From the IMG/VR virus record IMGVR_UViG_3300026519_000079, positions 1 to 20,047 of that record: DNA of 20,047 bases. One strand, written 5' to 3'. Positions 1 through 6,005 of this stretch are shown here, piece by piece. The number at the start of each line of letters is the position of its first letter. Within the stretch, counting starts at the first letter, position 1. The DNA is from a virus. The translations under genes and the position numbers were made by a program. The notes under the pieces were generated by a model. The model ran no database searches and was not told the DNA's origin. It saw nothing but the letters and a program-made list of their open reading frames with translations.

Positions 1-612
1 GCCAAGGGCGCACTGGTGCCGATCGAGATGATCAAGCCCGAGCATACGATGGAAGACGACGTGGTGCGCGCCATCATCCATTTTGCGCGCGAGCTTTCGG
101 CAGAGATCGCGCGGTTTCGCGGGCATACAATGACGGACCTCGGCGTGTTTGATGCCATACTGGCCGATGAATATGGCGCAAAAAAGGGAGGTCCGAAGGG
201 CAACCGGACCTATACCAGCTTCGACGGCTGCCTGAAGGTGACCGTGCAGGTTGCCGATTTCATCGACTTTGGCCCGCAGTTGCAGGTGGCAAAATCACTG
301 GTTGACGAGTGCCTGATCGAATGGGCCGCTGATGCCCGCCCAGAAATCCGCGCGGTTATCACCAATGCTTTCAGCACAGACAAAGAAGGCAAAATCAACC
401 GCACGGAAATCTTCCGGCTATTGCGCTTGGATATCGGTGATGAACCACGCTGGAGCAAGGCCATGGAGGCCATTCGCGATGCGATGCGGGTGACTGGCTC
501 CAAGGAATATTTGCGCTTTTACGAGCGCGCCAAGCCCACTGACGGCTGGCAGCCCATTACCATTGATCTGGCCAAGACGGCCTCCCACACACTGACCTCT
601 GAAAAGGACTAG
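1..612 (+). CDS. DUF3164 family Mu-like phage protein (5' partial)
   Basis: The reading frame is open from the first base, and the residues before the first possible start (AKGALVPIEMIKPEH) look like the usual N-terminal part of DUF3164 proteins, so the gene begins left of the window; 203 residues are visible. DUF3164 proteins are found in the early region of Mu-like phages, usually downstream of the transposase genes A and B. Their biochemical role is not established. Family-like features are the YGAKKGGPKGN segment followed by a TSFDG motif, the LVDECLIEWA helix, the TDKEGKINRTEI stretch and the GSKEYLRFYER motif near the end. The stop at 610-612 lies four bases before the HU-like gene, so the two are probably cotranscribed. 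The GTG at 16 is likely an internal codon rather than the start. Family assignment is firm; function is unknown. Confidence 0.88.
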   Translation, partial: AKGALVPIEMIKPEHTMEDDVVRAIIHFARELSAEIARFRGHTMTDLGVFDAILADEYGAKKGGPKGNRTYTSFDGCLKVTVQVADFIDFGPQLQVAKSLVDECLIEWAADARPEIRAVITNAFSTDKEGKINRTEIFRLLRLDIGDEPRWSKAMEAIRDAMRVTGSKEYLRFYERAKPTDGWQPITIDLAKTASHTLTSEKD

Positions 613-616
613 GACC

Positions 617-910
617 ATGCAAAAGAAACGTCTGAACAAAGCCGATATTGCCGCCATCGCGCAGGAGCGCATGCAGCTTGACACTGTGCAAACCGAGATC
701 GCCATGATGGAGGTGTTCGCCGCGATGCGGGCGGCTCTGGCCGAGGGCAAGGAGGTTTATATCGAAGGATTTGGCCTGTTTGAGCCTTTCCAGCGCAAGG
801 CGCGCAATTCCCGCAATCCGTCAACCGGTGAAACCTTTGTGACGCCAGCCAAGATCGTGGCGAAGTTCAAGCCCGCCAAGAAGCTGCGGGACGCCCTGCT
901 GGAAACATAA
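617..910 (+). CDS. HU/IHF-family DNA-binding protein
   Basis: A 97-residue protein of normal HU length. HU and IHF proteins bind and bend DNA as dimers. In Mu-like phages a phage-encoded copy may help transposition complexes, replication or regulation, but that is inference here. The N-terminal part (LNKADIAAIAQERMQL) fits the helical dimerisation half. The second half carries the HU signature: EGFGLFEPFQRKAR, then RNSRNPSTGE, which keeps the proline that intercalates into DNA at the tip of the beta arm, then KFKPAKKLRDALL at the C-terminus. The ATG at 617 is preceded by AAAAGGA at 602-608 and by AGGA at 611-614. It follows the DUF3164 gene by four bases. A pair of small hairpins lies directly downstream. 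Confidence 0.93.
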   Translation: MQKKRLNKADIAAIAQERMQLDTVQTEIAMMEVFAAMRAALAEGKEVYIEGFGLFEPFQRKARNSRNPSTGETFVTPAKIVAKFKPAKKLRDALLET

Positions 911-915
911 GCGAA

Positions 916-953
916 ACCGCCTTTCGGGGCGGTCATGCCAGCGTGGCGGCTGG
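916..953 (+). other. two tandem small RNA hairpins after the HU-like gene
   Basis: ACCGCC (916-921) pairs with GGCGGT (928-933) around a six-base loop, and CCAGC (938-942) pairs with GCTGG (949-953) around another six-base loop. Neither is followed by a T-run, so these are not standard intrinsic terminators. They fill most of the 75-base gap between the HU-like gene and the gene at 986. They could protect mRNA ends or attenuate transcription; the sequence does not decide this. Confidence 0.45.
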
Positions 954-985
954 TGTCTGATGAGCAGCCAAACAGGAGAGAGATT

Positions 986-1429
986 ATGACGTTTACATTA
1001 GCAAGACCTGTTCCGCAGGCGAAATATGGCACAGGTATCAGCTGCCGAACTGTCGTGAGAAAGGACGGCGTGGTGTCGTTCGTTTTGACAATGACAGGCC
1101 TCTTCCAGACGGATAATTTCGGAAAGAATATCGCAAATAAACCTATCGTGATTGAGATCGGGCGGGCCGCCGATTCCGGGCTAATGAAACTGAAACTGGC
1201 TGACGATGGCGAATCTGATTTGATCGCAACAAAATCCATGAAAGCGAGCGCGCGCGTAAAATGCCGCGCTTGGGACACTCTGGGCAAAGAAGCACATAAG
1301 ACAGCATCCTGCAAACTGGTGGATACGTTTGATGGTGATATTACCATTCGCCTTCCGGATTGGGCGAATGCGCAATCAAGAATGGAGGCCGAATTTGGCC
1401 TGAAGGCACAGAAAAAGGATGTGGCCTGA
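986..1429 (+). CDS. hypothetical protein, unrecognised (147 aa)
   Basis: I do not recognise this protein. The ATG at 986 is chosen because CAGGAGAG (973-980) gives a good ribosome-binding site five bases upstream; the frame is open further back to 935, but without such a site. The product is soluble, with no signal peptide or membrane segment. It has beta-strand-like alternating stretches (VVSFVLTMTGLF, KPIVIEIGRA, LMKLKLADDG, DGDITIRLPD) and a lysine-rich end. Its base composition looks more AT-rich than its neighbours, with unmodified codons such as AAA, ATT and TTT common, suggesting later acquisition by the phage. Its stop overlaps the gemA start by one base (TGATG), so it is translationally coupled to gemA and lies in the same middle-region transcript. 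A DNA-metabolism or regulatory role would be a guess from position only. Confidence 0.75.
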   Translation: MTFTLARPVPQAKYGTGISCRTVVRKDGVVSFVLTMTGLFQTDNFGKNIANKPIVIEIGRAADSGLMKLKLADDGESDLIATKSMKASARVKCRAWDTLGKEAHKTASCKLVDTFDGDITIRLPDWANAQSRMEAEFGLKAQKKDVA

Positions 1430-2064
1430 TGGCCCACCCTTATGCCAAAATCCATGTCGCGGCCAAGCAGCTTGGCCTTGATGAGGATGACCAGCGCGCG
1501 CTGTATGAGCGCGTGACCGGCGAGCGCAGTTTGCGGGCCATGAGCCGCCCGCAAATTGCCGCTGTGAATGACGAGTTCATCCGGCTGGGATTTAAGCCCA
1601 CGCGCAGCAAGCGCAAGGGGGATTTGACCGGACCTTATGCGCCCAAAATGCGGGCGCTGTGGATGGCGGGGTATAACCTTGGCGTGGTGCGCACCCGCAC
1701 CGACAAAGCGATGATCGCGTGGACCTATCGCCAGACCCAGATCGAGCACCTGAACTGGCTGCGCCACCCCGAGGACGCCAACAAGGCGATTGACGCCCTG
1801 AAGCTGTGGATGCGCCGCCAGACCGGCTGCCCGCATCTTTACACCCAGACCGCTGCCAACTGGCCGCATGGCTGGCAGCGCTTCAACCCCAGAGTCCAAG
1901 TGATCTTTTGCCAGTGGGATATTTTGCAGCGGGCGGGCACGGCTCCGGCCAACACGCTTTATGGCCACCTGCGGGCGGCGGGCTACCGCGCGATGGAGGA
2001 GGATGACAAGCCCAAGCTGTGGCAAATTCAGGCCGATCTGGGCAAGCTGGTGAGGGCAATATGA
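1429..2064 (+). CDS. gemA: GemA-like regulatory protein (DUF1018, Mu gp16-like)
   Basis: A 211-residue protein of the DUF1018/GemA family. In phage Mu, GemA is an early protein reported to change host gene expression and DNA topology-related functions. The N-terminal half matches the family: KIHVAAKQLGLDEDDQRALYERVTG, then RSLRAMSRPQIAAVNDEFIRLGFKP. A central segment with GPYAPKMRALWMAGYNLGVV and a WLRHPEDANKAIDALKLW region follows, also typical. The start is the ATG at 1429, which overlaps the previous stop by one base; an upstream in-frame start at 1360 lies inside the preceding gene and is less likely. The 3' end overlaps the methyltransferase start as ATGA at 2061-2064. The family call is strong; the effect on this host is unknown. 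Confidence 0.88.
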   Translation: MAHPYAKIHVAAKQLGLDEDDQRALYERVTGERSLRAMSRPQIAAVNDEFIRLGFKPTRSKRKGDLTGPYAPKMRALWMAGYNLGVVRTRTDKAMIAWTYRQTQIEHLNWLRHPEDANKAIDALKLWMRRQTGCPHLYTQTAANWPHGWQRFNPRVQVIFCQWDILQRAGTAPANTLYGHLRAAGYRAMEEDDKPKLWQIQADLGKLVRAI

Positions 2065-2660
2065 GCTGGTTTTGGCAAGGACTGAAAATGCTGCGTTACG
2101 GCGTGATCTATGCCGATCCGCCGTGGTCATTCGAGACCTATTCTCAAAAGGGCAACGGGCGGGGCTGTGCGTATGACACCATGAGCCTTGAGGAGATCAG
2201 CGCGCTGCGCGTGGCCGACTTGGCCGCGCCGGATTGTATGTTGGCGATGTGGGTGACTGACCCGTTCTTGGAGCAGGCTTTCGGGGTTCTCGACAGCTGG
2301 GGATTTCAATATAAAACTGTGGGTTTCACATGGGCAAAAACCGCCAAGCACCTGCCCGAGCAGCTCGACACCGACAAGCTGTCGAGATATTTCCCGATTG
2401 GCACCGGCCACCACACCCGCGCCAATCCGGAAATGTGTCTGTTTGCCACGCGCGGCGCGCCCAAGCGGCTGAATGCCTCCACGCGCCAGTTGATACTGGC
2501 CCCGCGCCGCGAGCATTCGCGCAAGCCAGACGAGGCCAGAGAGGCGCTCGAGAGGCTTTATAGAGGCCCACGGGTGGAGCTGTTTGCCCGCCAAAAGGTC
2601 AAGGGCTGGGCCGCGTGGGGGAATGAAACCGGCAAGTTCGAGGTGCTGTCAGATGGCTGA
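2061..2660 (+). CDS. MT-A70 family adenine methyltransferase
   Basis: A 199-residue S-adenosylmethionine-dependent methyltransferase of the MT-A70 family. Bacterial and phage members methylate adenine at N6 in DNA. The catalytic DPPW motif is at residues 19-22 (VIYADPPWSF). It is followed by family-typical stretches: AYDTMSLEEI, a hydrophobic strand ending in MWVTDP, GFQYKTVGFTWAK, TGHHTRANPEMCLFATRG, and the C-terminal REHSRKPDEARE then PRVELFARQKVKGWAAWGNE. The length is normal and no key residue is missing. The start is the ATG at 2061 overlapping the gemA stop. No restriction enzyme gene is adjacent, so this is an orphan methyltransferase. It probably protects phage DNA from host restriction, a role that Mu gives to Mom. 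The target site cannot be read from the sequence. Confidence 0.92.
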   Translation: MSWFWQGLKMLRYGVIYADPPWSFETYSQKGNGRGCAYDTMSLEEISALRVADLAAPDCMLAMWVTDPFLEQAFGVLDSWGFQYKTVGFTWAKTAKHLPEQLDTDKLSRYFPIGTGHHTRANPEMCLFATRGAPKRLNASTRQLILAPRREHSRKPDEAREALERLYRGPRVELFARQKVKGWAAWGNETGKFEVLSDG

Positions 2661-3042
2661 ATATGTGAGCCTGACCACGCTTTGCGAGATCGTAGATGAT
2701 GGACCAGCCCTGCGGCTGGTTTCTGCGCATGGTGGCCGGCGTGTTTATGTGCCCGGCAAGCTGACCGATGACCATGATCTGGTAAAGGTGATGGGCTACG
2801 AGGCCGCGCTGGCGCTGGTGCGCTATTTCTCCAAGGAGGAGACCGGCGGGGTGGAGATCGAGCTGCCGATGGGGCCAACCGGTGTGTTTGGCCAATATCG
2901 CCGCCGCCTTGCCAAGGCCGTGGCTGAAGGTGGCTCGGAGCAGGATATTGCGCGGCGTGTGGGCGTGCATGGCCGCACCGTGCGGCGCGAACGGCGGCGG
3001 CAACGCCAAGAGGTTGACCCAAATCAGGGAGATTTGTTTTGA
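2653..3042 (+). CDS. Mor/C-like middle/late transcription activator
   Basis: A 129-residue protein, about the size of Mu Mor and C. These activators bind a dyad-symmetric site upstream of promoters with poor -35 boxes and recruit RNA polymerase. The N-terminal half resembles the Mor dimerisation region: GGRRVYVPGKLTDDHDLVKVMGYE, AALALVRYF, then a GGVEIELP strand. The C-terminal half has a helix-turn-helix pattern: GGSEQDIARRVGVHGRTVRRERRR, with a strongly basic recognition helix. The ATG at 2653 overlaps the methyltransferase by eight bases. It is the only regulator in the window and lies just before the late operons, so it is the best candidate for binding the palindromes at 3827 and 11248. 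I cannot tell whether it combines the Mor and C roles. Similarity to Mor is by pattern, so confidence is moderate. Confidence 0.72.
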   Translation: MAEYVSLTTLCEIVDDGPALRLVSAHGGRRVYVPGKLTDDHDLVKVMGYEAALALVRYFSKEETGGVEIELPMGPTGVFGQYRRRLAKAVAEGGSEQDIARRVGVHGRTVRRERRRQRQEVDPNQGDLF

Positions 3043-3239
3043 GCGATATCCACCCCTGTTTTGAATGCAAGCTGACTGAGTGTGACGATAAAAGCCCGCG
3101 CTGCCGGTTGCGGCGCTGCATGGCGGATTTCGAGTATCACCGCCGCCGCAAGCTGCCGGTGCCGCCCCGCTTGCGGGAACAATACAACATCGCTCGAAAC
3201 GAGCTTTACCCTCGGCCATCGCGCCGAAAGGTTGGATGA
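3039..3239 (+). CDS. small cysteine-rich protein, possible zinc-binding (66 aa)
   Basis: The start is a TTG at 3039 that overlaps the previous stop as TTGA and has AGGGA (3026-3030) at good spacing, so reinitiation after the activator gene is likely. Five cysteines cluster in the first 27 residues: C7-X2-C10-X4-C15-X6-C22-X4-C27, a layout that could hold a zinc ion or form a small knuckle. The rest is basic and proline-rich (EYHRRRKLPVPPRLREQ). No known domain is recognised. It could bind nucleic acid or a protein partner; the location between the Mor-like activator and the Fic gene suggests a small middle-region accessory function. Confidence 0.7.
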   Translation: MSDIHPCFECKLTECDDKSPRCRLRRCMADFEYHRRRKLPVPPRLREQYNIARNELYPRPSRRKVG

Positions 3240-3251
3240 AAGGATAAAGTT

Positions 3252-3827
3252 ATGACTGATATTGGGAGAATTATTGAAGGTTTACGGACAGCGGCATTGG
3301 ATAATGCGCGCGCCGCTTTCTATCCAGATGGACCCGTGGTGATAACGGGCGGAAATTACCTTTATGATTTCGTAAAAGAAAGCAATCTGATTGAGGGCAT
3401 TCAGCGCGACCCCACACTTCCAGAAGTGCAAGCCCATCTTGACTTGATCAGCGGCGATGACATTTCCGCTGACAAGCTGAAAGCTTTCGTTGATGTTATT
3501 CAGCCCGGGGCCAAACTGCGTATGGGTACAAATATGAATGTGCGGGTGGGCGCTCACCGTCCAATCTCTGGCGGGCCGCAGGTGATGATCCAGCTCAACG
3601 AGATATTGAGCGACATTCGCACCTCGCACCCTTTCGAAATTTACTGCCGCTATGAAACCCTGCACCCGTTTATGGATGGCAATGGCCGCTCTGGCCGTGC
3701 ACTGTGGCTGGGGATGATGATCCAGAAGCTGGGCGAGCTCCCAAGGTCTTTTCTGAAGACGTTCCATTATCAGGCGCTGGCGATGCATGACCGCCGTCAG
3801 AAATTACGCGACTCAACCGCCAATTAG
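3252..3827 (+). CDS. Fic-domain protein (putative AMP transferase), with N-terminal inhibitory motif
   Basis: A 191-residue single-domain Fic protein. Fic enzymes usually transfer AMP, or another nucleotide-derived group, from a nucleotide to a hydroxyl on a target protein. The core motif HPFMDGNGRSGR at residues 138-149 is complete: catalytic H138, acidic D142 for Mg binding, and R146/R149 for phosphate binding. Upstream, SNLIEG at residues 44-49 fits the inhibitory pattern (S/T)xxxE(G/N), with E48 as the glutamate that blocks ATP; an inhibitory helix N-terminal to the core in the same chain is typical of class II Fic proteins. VRVGAHRPISGGP at 97-109 fits the target-binding flap region. The ATG at 3252 has AAAGGA seven bases upstream. 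Codon use looks more AT-rich than its neighbours, suggesting a recently added moron gene. The stop TAG runs into the late operator. The target is unknown. Confidence 0.9.
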   Translation: MTDIGRIIEGLRTAALDNARAAFYPDGPVVITGGNYLYDFVKESNLIEGIQRDPTLPEVQAHLDLISGDDISADKLKAFVDVIQPGAKLRMGTNMNVRVGAHRPISGGPQVMIQLNEILSDIRTSHPFEIYCRYETLHPFMDGNGRSGRALWLGMMIQKLGELPRSFLKTFHYQALAMHDRRQKLRDSTAN

Positions 3828-3842
3828 GACAGCTGTCCGGTT
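3825..3842. promoter_or_regulatory. putative late operator/promoter element upstream of lysis genes (Plys-like)
   Basis: TAGGACAGCTGTCCGGTT contains the perfect 12-bp palindrome GGACAGCTGTCC (3827-3838). Exactly the same 18 bases occur at 11246-11263 before the capsid operon. In Mu the C-activated late promoters Plys and PI occupy the same two places and use a dyad activator site. No convincing -35 box follows, as expected for an activator-dependent promoter, and no -10 box could be assigned with confidence. The probable ligand is the Mor/C-like protein at 2653-3042. Confidence 0.65.
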
Positions 3843-3872
3843 GTATTCCTGAATGTAAGAAAGAGTAGCTTC

Positions 3873-3902
3873 GAGCCAGACAATGGCACGGGGCTTTTTT
3901 TT
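3873..3902 (+). terminator. weak terminator-like hairpin with T-run before the endolysin gene
   Basis: AGCC (3874-3877) can pair with GGCT (3892-3895), extended by a G-T wobble, and eight T bases (3895-3902) run straight into the endolysin ATG. The stem is only four to five pairs with a 14-base loop. It might end part of the middle transcript or attenuate late transcription, but it lies downstream of the presumed late operator, so late RNA would have to read through it. Confidence 0.25.
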
Positions 3903-4769
3903 ATGCAAGTATCTCAACGACTGACTAAATTTGTGGCGGCGGAGGAAGGCGTGGTGACGCGCGCGTATCGGGACCCCGTGGGGATTTTAACGATCGGGGT
4001 CGGGCACACCTCGGCGGCGGGTGCGCCAGAGGTCGTGGTGGGCATGACCATCACGCGCGAGCAGGCGTTTGACATCCTGATGGTGGATTTGCGCAAGTTC
4101 ATGGCGCGCTGCGAAACCGCCATGCCCCGCGCGATGGATTTCGAGATTGAAGGCGCAACTTCGTTTGATTTTAACACGGGCGCAATCCACAAAGCCAGCT
4201 GGGTGAAGTTCTGGTCGGTAGGTGATGACAAGCAGGCGCGGGGGCGGTTTTTGCTGTGGAACAAAGCGGGCGGCAAGCGGCTGCGCGGGCTGGCGGCACG
4301 GCGGGAGCGCGAGGCGGATATCATCTTTTTGAACAAGTGGCCGGGTGGAGGCAATGATGCTAGCACCTCCAAGTACGACCCCGATCTAGCGCTACAGCTT
4401 ATTGAACTAGGTCACCTTCGTAGGCTACCCGACGCGCCAAAGAGCCTCCGCCAATTTGGCGCTTCAGATGTTGTGAGCGCTGTGGAGGCATTTCAGGTGA
4501 AACACAATCTTGTGGCGGATGGCATCGTCGGCCCCGCCACGCGCGCAACCTTGCAGCGGACCTTGGCGGCCAAGCGGGCCACCCGAGCCAGCGGGGCTGC
4601 GGGGCTTGCAACGGGTGGTGGCACTTTGCCACTAGATTCGATCAACAGCACCACGGCGCTGGCCATTTCAGCAAGTGTGATCGTGGCGGGCCTGTTGCTG
4701 GGCTGGGTCTATCGCAACCGTGGCCGCTTGTTTGGCATCCGCGCAAAAATCACAGATGGAGAGGTTTGA
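3903..4769 (+). CDS. endolysin: GH24 lysozyme with peptidoglycan-binding domain and C-terminal membrane segment
   Basis: A 288-residue muralytic enzyme that cleaves the glycan strands of peptidoglycan at host lysis. Residues 10-150 are a GH24 (T4 lysozyme-type) domain with the catalytic triad spaced E15-x8-D24-x5-T30, then SFDFNTGAIHKASW and WNKAGGKRLRGLAARRERE, both typical. Residues about 185-225 form a PG_binding_1-like repeat (VEAFQVKHNLVADGIVGPATRATLQ). Residues about 251-270 are one strongly hydrophobic helix followed by YRNRGR, so the enzyme probably sits on the inner membrane. There is no N-terminal signal. Around 4360-4450 codon use changes (CTA, AGG and similar), which suggests the C-terminal half was joined on by recombination. 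The start at 3903 has only a weak ribosome-binding site. It is the first gene of the lysis operon. Confidence 0.92.
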   Translation: MQVSQRLTKFVAAEEGVVTRAYRDPVGILTIGVGHTSAAGAPEVVVGMTITREQAFDILMVDLRKFMARCETAMPRAMDFEIEGATSFDFNTGAIHKASWVKFWSVGDDKQARGRFLLWNKAGGKRLRGLAARREREADIIFLNKWPGGGNDASTSKYDPDLALQLIELGHLRRLPDAPKSLRQFGASDVVSAVEAFQVKHNLVADGIVGPATRATLQRTLAAKRATRASGAAGLATGGGTLPLDSINSTTALAISASVIVAGLLLGWVYRNRGRLFGIRAKITDGEV

Positions 4770-4957
4770 TGGAACACCTTAAACGCTTCCTGACGCCCAA
4801 AGTGCAGGGCCAAGTGCGCCACATTTTGTCGGCCATTGGCGCGGTTGTGGCCCAGAATGGCTATGCCTCGGCGGACAAGGTCGAGCTGTGGATCGGCGTC
4901 GTTATGGCGCTGATGGGGCTGGGCTGGAGCTGGTTTGCGCCGGAAAAAGCGCCATGA
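4769..4957 (+). CDS. small holin (Pam3-gp28-like)
   Basis: A 62-residue membrane protein. Holins gather in the inner membrane and open at a set time to release or activate the endolysin. The segment VRHILSAIGAVVAQNGYASA, then KVELWIGVVMALMGLGWSWF, resembles the Pam3-gp28 family of putative holins, with an amphipathic or hydrophobic first helix and a clear second transmembrane helix. The ATG at 4769 overlaps the endolysin stop (TGATG) and is preceded by GGAGAGG at 4758-4764; the TTG at 4766 is a poorer alternative. Position directly after the endolysin supports the call. The stop overlaps the next start as ATGA. Confidence 0.78.
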   Translation: MEHLKRFLTPKVQGQVRHILSAIGAVVAQNGYASADKVELWIGVVMALMGLGWSWFAPEKAP

Positions 4958-5193
4958 GCTGGCTGCTTTGGCTCAAGGGTTCCAAGCTTGCCCGCTGGAC
5001 CGGCTTTGCCATTTTGGCCACGGCGCTACTGAAGGTGCTGGAAGCCATGGGCGCTCGGCGGGGTAAAGCGGAGCTGATGGCCAAGCAAAACGATCAGCGG
5101 CTCAAAGAAACACAATTTGCAAAACAGGACTATAATGATGCGAAATCTCAAACGGACGACGATCTGGCTGACCGCCTTACTCGCGATCAGTAG
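4954..5193 (+). CDS. putative inner-membrane spanin (Rz-like)
   Basis: A 79-residue protein with one N-terminal transmembrane helix (about residues 15-34, WTGFAILATALLKVLEAMG) and a charged, helix-prone tail (AELMAKQNDQRLKETQFAKQ). This is the layout of an inner-membrane spanin, which bridges the periplasm to an outer-membrane lipoprotein and fuses the two membranes at the end of lysis. Sequence identity with known Rz proteins is not obvious, and it is shorter than most. The call rests on topology, on its place after the endolysin and holin, and on the lipoprotein gene that starts inside it in another frame at 5135, the usual Rz/Rz1 arrangement. The start at 4954 overlaps the holin stop. Confidence 0.65.
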   Translation: MSWLLWLKGSKLARWTGFAILATALLKVLEAMGARRGKAELMAKQNDQRLKETQFAKQDYNDAKSQTDDDLADRLTRDQ

Positions 5194-5362
5194 CTGCGCG
5201 CCTGCGCTGGCTGAATTCTGCGATGTGGCACAAGGCCCGATCCAGTTCAACAGTGCCGAGGCAGTGCCGCAGTTGCTCAGCCTTGGCGAGCGCGATGCGC
5301 TGGAGAAGATTGACGCCAACAACCGCGTGGGCGAGCGCACATGCGGGTGGGTGGTGCAATGA
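5135..5362 (+). CDS. putative outer-membrane spanin lipoprotein (Rz1-like)
   Basis: A 75-residue predicted lipoprotein. The basic start MMRNLKRT is followed by the hydrophobic stretch TIWLTALLA and a lipobox-like ISSC, with C21 as the lipidated residue after signal peptidase II cleavage. The mature part has two cysteines and the pattern FCDVAQGPIQF ... IDANNRVGERTCGW, which is seen in many small phage proteins in this position. ACAGGA at 5124-5129 serves as ribosome-binding site for the ATG at 5135; an ATG follows directly at 5138. The first 59 bases lie inside the putative Rz-like gene in a different frame. It would act with that gene's product in outer-membrane disruption. The stop overlaps the DUF2730 start (ATGA). 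Confidence 0.72.
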   Translation: MMRNLKRTTIWLTALLAISSCAPALAEFCDVAQGPIQFNSAEAVPQLLSLGERDALEKIDANNRVGERTCGWVVQ

Positions 5363-5703
5363 TACCGGACACAATTAAGGAATGGGGCGGGGCCATGGCT
5401 GTGGTGTTTTCCATCGGCGGCATTATCTATTCGTGGCTAACGCGGCGCAGCAAGGAAAACACCGAGACCATTGCCAAAATGGGCGAGGATATTTCCGGGC
5501 GCCTGAAGGTCATTGAAAAGAAGCTGATCGCCGATGATCGGCGGATCCAGCACCTTGAGGACAATTTCAAGCACCTGCCAACCAAAGAGCAGATTTCCGA
5601 GCTGAAGGTGGCGCTGACACAGGTCAGCACGACCGTTGATAGCACAAACCGCACGATAACACGGATGGAAACCGATATCCGTGAATTCAGAAAGACCAAG
5701 TGA
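5359..5703 (+). CDS. DUF2730 family protein (Mu gp25-like)
   Basis: A 114-residue protein with one N-terminal membrane helix (AMAVVFSIGGIIYSWL) followed by a long predicted coiled coil from about residue 35 to the end, rich in charged heptads (SGRLKVIEKKLIADDRRIQHLEDN). This matches DUF2730, the family of Mu gp25, which always lies between the lysis genes and the DNA packaging genes. Its function is not known. The start at 5359 (ATGATA) overlaps the preceding stop; the in-frame ATG at 5341 would overlap the lipoprotein gene by 22 bases and is less likely. The stop overlaps the next ATG. Confidence 0.82.
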   Translation: MIPDTIKEWGGAMAVVFSIGGIIYSWLTRRSKENTETIAKMGEDISGRLKVIEKKLIADDRRIQHLEDNFKHLPTKEQISELKVALTQVSTTVDSTNRTITRMETDIREFRKTK

Positions 5704-6005
5704 TGAACGAGATAAACGACATTGTGGCTGCCGAGCGCGCCAAGCTCAACATCTTGCTGGCGCTGCATGAGGAGGCTTCCTACAGCTCCAACGAGCAGCT
5801 GTTGCAGGCATGGCTGGATGCCACCGGCGGTGTGCCCGTGGCGCGCGCCTTTGTGCGCCAGTGCCTGCTGGAGCTTGAGGAACTGAGGGCGGTCAAGATC
5901 AAGGTGGCAGGTGAGTTGATGATTGCGACCATCACAGAGGCGGGGCAGGAGCATGTGCAGGGCCGCGCCATCATCAAGGGCGTGTTGCGCCCGCCGGTGC
6001 TGTGA
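5703..6005 (+). CDS. Mu gp26-like protein, winged-helix type
   Basis: A 100-residue protein placed as Mu gp26 is, between the DUF2730 and DUF3486 genes. The central part (LLQAWLDATGGVPVARAFVRQCLLELEELRAV) reads as a helix-turn-helix followed by a beta wing (KIKVAGELMIATITEAGQEHVQG), which is why such proteins are often labelled ArsR-like. It is more likely to help DNA packaging than to regulate transcription, but that is inference from position. Start and stop both overlap their neighbours by one base or more (TGATG at 5701-5705 and 6003-6007), so translation is coupled. Confidence 0.72.
   Translation: MNEINDIVAAERAKLNILLALHEEASYSSNEQLLQAWLDATGGVPVARAFVRQCLLELEELRAVKIKVAGELMIATITEAGQEHVQGRAIIKGVLRPPVL

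Noticed and set aside
678-700. TTGACA within the HU-like gene as a -35 promoter box
   Set aside because: No -10-like hexamer is found at the right spacing, and it is inside a coding sequence.
757-2130. Long open frame on the minus strand (457 codons) opposite HU, the unknown gene and gemA
   Set aside because: It lies antisense to well-supported genes, has no domain that I recognise and an arginine/proline/histidine-rich composition typical of antisense frames in GC-rich DNA.
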